From positions 1-6,434 of the forward strand of contig CAZZLK010000027.1 in NCBI GenBank assembly GCA_964655195.1: a DNA stretch of 6,434 nt. Direction: 5' to 3'. Shown here in pieces: positions 5,500 to 6,434 of this stretch. The notes under the pieces were generated by a model. The model saw only the letters and a list, made by a program, of their open reading frames with translations. It was not told the origin of the DNA and made no database searches. This DNA is from DUMJ01 sp964655195 (GTDB lineage: Bacteria > DUMJ01). Every line of letters begins with the position of its first letter. Within the stretch, counting starts at the first letter, position 1. Made by a program: the position numbers and the translations under genes.

Positions 5500-6434
5500 C
5501 AGAAGATAAAACTTGCTATAGAACCATCCAATCCTCTAGAACTAGAAGGCTGGAATGCCTGGATAAGGGGAGATAACTTAAAGAGTATAAAGAACTGGGA
5601 AAGGGTGATATCAGAAAATCCCGATAACTATTCTTCTCTTAGTTACTGGTATCTGCTGAGTGACCTATATGAAGAAGAGGGTTTATATAGACAGTCTCTG
5701 TCTTTTATAGATAACATTATAGATAAGACCAGAATCCCCACATTGCGTGCTTCTCTCTATTGGGAGAAGATACAGAATCTCCTAAAGCTTGGGAGTTATA
5801 ATTCTGTCAAAGATTATATATCTAGACTTGGCTTAATCGATGAATGGCTTGTAATAGGTCCGTTTGATAATGTTGGAGGTTCCGGATTTTATAAGGTATT
5901 CCCTCCGGAAGAAGAGATAGATACCAATAAGATTTATACCGGCAAAAACGGTATGGAGGTAAAATGGTTTCCAGCCAGAACTACCTTCGGAGTTATGAAG
6001 TTTGGGAATCTTCTATACCCTACAGATGCTGTGACTGCCTATGCTCTTACATTTATATACAGTGATTCTGATAGATATGCCTTCATAAGATCAGGCAGTA
6101 CGGGTGCATTAACAATCTGGTTGAATGACAATAAGATACTTTCTCAAGATCTTTACAGAAGTCTATATATAGATCAGGATACCGTTAGAGTCAGGCTTAA
6201 TAAGGGTTGGAATAAGCTTCTGGTTAAGGTTTGTGAAGATAATGGGCTCTGGCAGTTTATTCTCAGGATTACTGACGAGAACGGTAATAACATCCCTGGT
6301 CTTAAATATTCTTTAGAACCAAAAGAATTCAAAAAGGAGACAGAATATACGGTTGTAGAAGACAGTATTAATCAGGACTACTGGTCCTTGATCTATGGAG
6401 GTATAGTATATAGAAAGAGAGGGGCCTGGGATAA
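5425..6434 (+). CDS. Exported TPR-like protein with WLVIGPFDN beta-sandwich module, partial
   Basis: The first 336 residues of a protein that continues past the right edge. Residues 1-25 form a signal peptide: Arg5 and Arg7, hydrophobic 8-20, and cleavage predicted after SISFA (Ala25-Gln26). Residues about 41-135 are helical with TPR-like spacing (ENPDNYSSLSYWYLLSDLY, then EEGLYRQSLSFID). EWLVIGPFDN at 140-149 and GSGF...FPPE (152-162) match a linker seen in bacterial secreted DUF3857/transglutaminase-like proteins. Residues about 217-287 (IWLNDNKIL, LNKGWNKLLVKV, WQFILRI) look like a galactose-binding-like beta-sandwich. ATG 5425 lies inside the DUF1015 gene, overlapping it by 8 bp, with AGGGAG at 5409-5414 ten bases before. 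The catalytic domain, if there is one, lies outside the window. Ligand and role are unknown. Confidence 0.85.
   Translation, partial: MYSLRERFLVLFIVFLLIFPSISFAQKIKLAIEPSNPLELEGWNAWIRGDNLKSIKNWERVISENPDNYSSLSYWYLLSDLYEEEGLYRQSLSFIDNIIDKTRIPTLRASLYWEKIQNLLKLGSYNSVKDYISRLGLIDEWLVIGPFDNVGGSGFYKVFPPEEEIDTNKIYTGKNGMEVKWFPARTTFGVMKFGNLLYPTDAVTAYALTFIYSDSDRYAFIRSGSTGALTIWLNDNKILSQDLYRSLYIDQDTVRVRLNKGWNKLLVKVCEDNGLWQFILRITDENGNNIPGLKYSLEPKEFKKETEYTVVEDSINQDYWSLIYGGIVYRKRGAWD

Noticed and set aside
1..6434. Mobile element, CRISPR array, tRNA or phage-defence system
   Set aside because: No transposase, regular spaced repeats, tRNA-like sequence, inverted terminal repeats or known defence domains were seen on either strand, and codon use looks uniform across the genes.

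Overview
The window is a gene-dense stretch of AT-leaning bacterial DNA carrying five protein genes. I saw no RNA gene, insertion sequence, CRISPR array or long repeat. Bacterial origin is supported by Shine-Dalgarno sites (one close to the full anti-SD complement), a clean extended -10 promoter and a classical signal peptide. Codon choice is rich in AUA (Ile) and AGA/AGG (Arg). With an archaeal-type phosphoglycerate mutase, this fits an anaerobic or thermophilic, possibly deep-branching or uncultured bacterium. I cannot name the taxon from this sequence.

Bases 1-1320 hold, on the + strand, an NAD(P)-dependent oxidoreductase of the family that includes cyanobacterial long-chain acyl-ACP reductase (AAR). 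It keeps the glycine-rich nucleotide loop and the cysteine matching the AAR catalytic Cys, and carries an extra segment of roughly 50 residues. It may be cut by the window edge. Facing it on the - strand (1310-1759) is a small protein with an AHE...VGGE pattern and a basic helical C-terminus. Its stop overlaps the reductase stop by 11 bp.

A 126-bp divergent intergenic region (1760-1885) carries a + strand promoter that starts a tightly packed operon: archaeal-type 2,3-bisphosphoglycerate-independent phosphoglycerate mutase (apgM), a SEC-C zinc-motif protein, a DUF1015 protein with a DGHHR motif, and an exported TPR-like / beta-sandwich protein that runs off the right edge. The gaps are 12 bp, 4 bp and an 8-bp overlap, so co-transcription and translational coupling are likely.

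Functionally, apgM supplies the 3-phosphoglycerate/2-phosphoglycerate step of glycolysis and gluconeogenesis. The SEC-C and DUF1015 proteins have no firmly assigned function, but DUF1015 beside a 3-phosphoglycerate enzyme makes a link to phosphoglycerate/serine metabolism worth testing. The last protein acts outside the cytoplasm and may be in the operon for co-expression only. No complete new defence or mobile system is visible. The main points of interest are the AAR-like reductase, the DUF1015 motif and context, and the little-known - strand protein.
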